7,354 nucleotides of DNA from Campylobacterota bacterium (GTDB lineage Bacteria > Campylobacterota > Campylobacteria > Campylobacterales > Sulfurovaceae): positions 1 to 7,354 of the forward strand of contig JAHZJZ010000262.1 of assembly GCA_022600655.1 (NCBI GenBank), read 5' to 3'. Positions 4,899 to 7,354 of the stretch are shown here, piece after piece. Below the pieces are notes generated by a model. The model saw nothing but the letters and a program-made list of their open reading frames with translations, did not search any database and was not told the DNA's origin. Position numbers and translations under genes: made by a program. The number at the start of each line of letters is the position of its first letter. Positions within the stretch are counted from its first letter, which is position 1.

Positions 4899-5283
4899 CG
4901 ATTACATGCACCAAAAGATTATATTGATTGAGTGTCTCATCATCGATTGATGGCACCTCTTTTTTATATTTATAGACCTCTAACATAGGAACTAACTGTC
5001 TGTAAATTTCACTGCAGCGTTTATCATCACTAAAGTGTCTTCCTAATTCAGTTACCTCATAGGCAGCTTGTTTGGACTCTTTCCAGTTGACCTCTTTAAG
5101 CTGTTTAAAGTAGAGTTTTTTCATATTTACTTTTCGATTTTTCCAAAATCTTTTGATAAGAAAAAAGAGTAAAAGTAAAACAATAACGACTAACAAACTT
5201 ATCAATCCAATAAAAAGATAGTAACTATAATCAGGTATCTCTAACAGAGGTTTAATATCACGTAGGGTTAAGTTCTCTTCCAT
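4885..5283 (-). CDS. Small single-span membrane protein, DUF4381-like
   Basis: A 132-residue protein with one strong membrane segment at about 22-44, flanked by a basic stretch (IKRFWKNRKVNMKK) that places the C-terminal soluble part in the cytoplasm. The N-terminal LRDIKPLLEIPDYS resembles the opening of DUF4381 proteins, which sit between DUF58 and VWA genes in many MoxR operons; the match is by eye and position. The C-terminal part is helical and charged (YEVTELGRHFSDDKRC, YRQLVPMLEVYKY). No enzymatic motif is seen. It starts at TAATG with the DUF58 gene and overlaps the BatA-like gene by 14 bp. It is probably an adaptor linking the cytoplasmic ATPase to the membrane VWA proteins; this role is inferred. 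Confidence 0.75.
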   Translation of the reverse strand: MEENLTLRDIKPLLEIPDYSYYLFIGLISLLVVIVLLLLFFLIKRFWKNRKVNMKKLYFKQLKEVNWKESKQAAYEVTELGRHFSDDKRCSEIYRQLVPMLEVYKYKKEVPSIDDETLNQYNLLVHVIDESI

Positions 5284-6119
5284 TATCTACCTCCAAAAAG
5301 ACGAGCCAGTTTTAGGTATGGCTCCTCATCTGTATAGATTTTTGTATGACGTATGCCATTTTTTTTGAAGTGGGCATAAAGTTTTTCATCGTTCTCATGG
5401 AGTGCTTTTTTGTAACCTTGCAACTCTTTGGAACCAATGGTTCCCTCAAAACTACTATGACTCTCCATATCTAAAACCCTTAAGTAACCTAACTCTTCAG
5501 GCTCCTCTTCAAAACGGTCTCGAACAATCAGTGCAACCACATCATGTTTTTTACTCAGCAGTCCAAAGTTTATCTCACCTACAAAATCTGAAATAACAAA
5601 CAGCAGTGACTTTCGCTTAATTCGGCTAAAGAGTGTATCAGCAAAAGCTTGATAGTCACTTGATTTACCCAACATATTAAACGCATCCATTTTGGTTAAG
5701 GCATCTTGAATGGCAAAAAACTTTTTATTGGGGCGTGACATGTTGTAGAGTCTATCGGCAAAGATAATGTTGGTAAACAAATCACCATTTTTAAGCGCTG
5801 AAAACCCTACGGTGGCTACCAGTTCACTCATGAGTTCACTTTTCTGTTTCACTGTACCAAAGTAGCTTGAACCACCCATCATCACGGCTGTCACCACATT
5901 GAGTTCTCGCTCTTCGTGATAGACACGAATATAGGGTTTACCCAGTTTAGCTGTGGTCTTCCAGTCAATCTTACGAACATCATCACCGTAGATATACTCA
6001 CGAAGTTCAGCAAACTCAAACCCTTCACCTTGAAAAAGAGATGGATTGTTTCCTAGCATCTCACTAAAAACCTGTTTTTTGGTTTTTAGTAAAATCTTTT
6101 TTATCTTTTCATTGTTCAT
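5283..6119 (-). CDS. DUF58 domain protein
   Basis: A 278-residue soluble protein, partner of MoxR in this operon. The DUF58 signature is clear at about 30-70: GEGFEFAELREY, then GDDVRKIDWKTTAKLGKPYI and VYHEERE. A VWA-like fold follows, but the expected DxSxS metal motif is replaced by MMGGSS (about residues 80-85), so the aspartate is absent. A later strand keeps FVISDFVG (D178). No membrane span is predicted, unlike many longer DUF58 proteins that have two. The gene begins at a TAATG junction with moxR and ends at TAATG with the small membrane protein gene, so all are probably coupled. Biochemical function is not established for the family; a scaffold or ATPase adaptor role is inferred. Confidence 0.88.
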   Translation of the reverse strand: MNNEKIKKILLKTKKQVFSEMLGNNPSLFQGEGFEFAELREYIYGDDVRKIDWKTTAKLGKPYIRVYHEERELNVVTAVMMGGSSYFGTVKQKSELMSELVATVGFSALKNGDLFTNIIFADRLYNMSRPNKKFFAIQDALTKMDAFNMLGKSSDYQAFADTLFSRIKRKSLLFVISDFVGEINFGLLSKKHDVVALIVRDRFEEEPEELGYLRVLDMESHSSFEGTIGSKELQGYKKALHENDEKLYAHFKKNGIRHTKIYTDEEPYLKLARLFGGR

Positions 6120-7066
6120 TATGGAATAGGTACAGCACTTAAAACTTTATCTATAATCGCATCTTGAGTAATACCACTCGCCTCTGCTTCATACGAAAGA
6201 ACGATACGATGTCTAAGTACCTCTTTAGCTACATATCCAACCTCTAGTGGTGAAACATAGTCAAGCCCCTTAAGATACGCAATGGCACGAGCTGCTTTAT
6301 ACATGTCGATACTAGCACGTGGACTGGCTCCAAACTGAATATAGGAAGCGATATCTTCCAAGCCATATGCTTCAGGTTCTCTTGTGGCAAAGACAAGTTC
6401 AATAATATACTTCTCTATCTCCTCATCCATATGAATCTGCATCGCTTCTGCACGTATGGTCTCCAAATCAGCCAAAGTTGCCACCTGCTCAATGGTACCA
6501 AAACCATTGTTTGCTACGCGTCTAGCTATCTCTAGTTCTTCAGCTTTGGTATTGTAACCCACCACCACTTTCATAAGAAATCTATCAAGTTGAGCCTCTG
6601 GTAGTTCATACGCTCCCTCTTGCTCTACAGGATTTTGTGTTGCCATAACCAAAAATGGTAAATCTATTTTGAAACTCTCATCACCAATGGTTACCTGTCG
6701 CTCCTGCATCACCTCAAGCAGTGCTGACTGCACTTTAGCAGGAGCCCTGTTTATCTCATCAGCAAGTAAAAGATTGGTAAAGACTGGTCCTTGTTTGATT
6801 TTAAAAGAGTTATTTGAAGGGTCATAAATCTCTGTACCGATAATATCACTAGGCAGTAAATCTGGGGTAAACTGTACCCTTTTAAAGTTCAGACCCAAAG
6901 TTCCAGCTAAAGCATTTACAGCTGTTGTTTTAGCCAAACCTGGAACACCTTCAAGTAAGATATGCCCTCTGGTTAAGAGTCCAATTAACAGTCCATCTAT
7001 TAGTTTCTCTTGTCCGACGATAACTTTTGCTATCTCATTTTTTATATTGTCTACGATTGGGTTCAA
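6119..7066 (-). CDS. MoxR-family AAA+ ATPase
   Basis: ATP-driven chaperone-like protein of the MoxR branch of AAA+ ATPases, 315 residues, full length. Motifs in order: IVGQ at 16-19, Walker A GVPGLAKT at 40-47, Walker B LLLADE with D103 and E104 followed by INRAP, sensor 1 ATQNP at 142-146, arginine finger region ELPEAQLDRF with R162, and sensor 2 GASPRAS with R250. The start is TTG at 7064-7066: an in-frame TGA lies directly upstream, and AGGAG is six bases before it, so no ATG alternative fits without cutting into the conserved N-terminus. It is the first gene of the DUF58/VWA operon, with the next gene beginning at a TAATG overlap. It is expected to act on the VWA proteins or their clients; substrates are unknown. 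Confidence 0.93.
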   Translation of the reverse strand: MNPIVDNIKNEIAKVIVGQEKLIDGLLIGLLTRGHILLEGVPGLAKTTAVNALAGTLGLNFKRVQFTPDLLPSDIIGTEIYDPSNNSFKIKQGPVFTNLLLADEINRAPAKVQSALLEVMQERQVTIGDESFKIDLPFLVMATQNPVEQEGAYELPEAQLDRFLMKVVVGYNTKAEELEIARRVANNGFGTIEQVATLADLETIRAEAMQIHMDEEIEKYIIELVFATREPEAYGLEDIASYIQFGASPRASIDMYKAARAIAYLKGLDYVSPLEVGYVAKEVLRHRIVLSYEAEASGITQDAIIDKVLSAVPIP

Positions 7067-7072
7067 TCAAAA

Positions 7073-7077
7073 CTCCT
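7073..7077 (-). promoter_or_regulatory. Ribosome binding site deciding the TTG start of moxR
   Basis: AGGAG with a six-base spacer to TTG at 7066. As TGA is in frame immediately before the TTG, this site fixes the start. Confidence 0.7.
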
Positions 7078-7085
7078 AAATAAAT

Positions 7086-7097
7086 ATTATAATTATG
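7086..7097 (-). promoter_or_regulatory. Probable -10 region of the moxR operon
   Basis: On the minus strand CATAAT (7092-7097) is followed directly by a perfect TATAAT (7086-7091). Initiation would give a leader of roughly 13-20 bases. No good -35 is present, though upstream DNA is A/T-rich, as is common for Campylobacterota promoters. It is the only candidate between fabH and moxR. Confidence 0.45.
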
Positions 7098-7147
7098 CTT
7101 GTTATTTTACTAATTTGGAATTAATAAATGTTTAATAGAAAAGATTT

Positions 7148-7171
7148 GTAGCGTGGGTACTCCTACCCACG
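7148..7171 (+). repeat. REP-like element: GTAG followed by an 8-bp palindrome
   Basis: GTAG (7148-7151) is followed without gap by CGTGGGTA, a CTCC loop and TACCCACG (stem 7152-7159 with 7164-7171). A GTAG or GGAG tetranucleotide next to a GC-rich hairpin is the signature of REP sequences mobilised by RAYT (TnpA-REP, Y1-type) transposases. It is far richer in GC than its surroundings. It lies 14 bases after the fabH stop, where it may also stop transcription or protect the fabH mRNA, but there is no good U-tract on the fabH side. Copies elsewhere in the genome cannot be seen from here. Confidence 0.55.
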
Positions 7172-7185
7172 AATAAAAGTTGAAG

Positions 7186-7354
7186 TTATTTTGCTGCCTC
7201 ACCAGCAAAAGGAAGTAAAGCACTTGCCCATGTCAATCCACCTCCAAAGGTATCGAGTAACATAAGTTCACCCTTTTTAAGACGACCAGACTCATAAATA
7301 TCATTAATCGCCATTGGGATAGAGGCTGCAGAGGTGTTTCCATACTTACCAACG
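7186..7354 (-). CDS. fabH: Beta-ketoacyl-ACP synthase III, C-terminal part (partial)
   Basis: Only the last 55 codons are in the window; the gene continues past the right edge. FabH condenses acetyl-CoA (or another acyl-CoA) with malonyl-ACP to begin fatty acid synthesis in the cytoplasm. The fragment holds the family's C-terminal signatures: KYGNTSAASIP, whose Asn is the active-site residue of the Cys-His-Asn triad, and LLDTFGGGLTWASALLPF, the terminal core strands. The protein ends with a short tail, AGEAAK, beyond the usual end. The catalytic Cys and His lie outside the window. It is transcribed in the same direction as moxR, but a 119-base gap with a hairpin and a promoter-like site suggests a separate unit. 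Upstream partners such as plsX are usual but not visible. Confidence 0.93.
   Translation of the reverse strand, partial: VGKYGNTSAASIPMAINDIYESGRLKKGELMLLDTFGGGLTWASALLPFAGEAAK

Noticed and set aside
5402..5596. 64-codon plus-strand frame within the DUF58 gene
   Set aside because: Antisense shadow of a conserved gene.
3009..7066. MoxR plus VWA operon as a new antiphage or ternary defence system
   Set aside because: Gene order and motifs match the widespread MoxR-DUF58-BatA-BatB type operon; no effector or recognition gene of known defence systems is present.

Overview
The window looks like chromosome from a Campylobacterota (epsilonproteobacterial) organism, probably a free-living relative of Sulfurimonas or Sulfurovum. 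This is inferred from the AT-rich base composition, short A/T-rich intergenic regions, AGGAG/AAGGA ribosome sites and the protein style. No species marker such as rRNA is present, so the placement is tentative.

Left part (about 1-1650), accessory: two type II toxin-antitoxin modules stand in tandem, both read leftwards. Each has a ribbon-helix-helix antitoxin first and an overlapping PIN-domain ribonuclease second (antitoxin 527-763 with toxin 103-537; antitoxin 1341-1592 with toxin 935-1360). The two pairs are not close copies of each other. Each has an AAGGAG ribosome site and an interrupted palindrome over the likely promoter that may be the autoregulatory operator. A 24-codon reading frame of uncertain reality follows the first toxin.

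Middle part (about 1593-3035): a 405-base non-coding stretch lies between the divergent antitoxin and xre genes. It holds an unusual set of inverted repeats: a perfect 13-bp hairpin with GTTAAC cores, and a terminator-like hairpin with U-tracts on both sides whose left arm can instead pair with an upstream 11-mer. A strong sigma-70 type promoter (TTGACA, 17 bp, TAAAAT) follows. It drives a small XRE-family regulator and, 18 bases later, a patatin-like phospholipase whose start codon has no Shine-Dalgarno sequence but has TATAAT directly upstream.

Right part (about 3009-7066), core-like: a tight leftward operon encodes a MoxR AAA+ ATPase, a DUF58 protein, a small single-span membrane protein and two membrane-anchored von Willebrand A proteins of the BatA/BatB type. 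Junctions are TAATG, TAATG, a 14-bp overlap and TAGATG, so the five genes are probably translationally coupled. In families of this kind the MoxR ATPase is thought to act with the VWA proteins as a metal-dependent chaperone or assembly system at the membrane. The last gene overlaps the convergent patatin gene by 27 bp, and no TPR (BatC) or BatD gene follows within the window.

Right edge: the 3' end of fabH (beta-ketoacyl-ACP synthase III), also leftward, separated from the moxR operon by a REP-like GTAG-plus-palindrome element and a moxR promoter region.

The best candidates for something new are the structured 1725-1829 region and the xre-patatin pair beside it. The rest consists of recognisable families.
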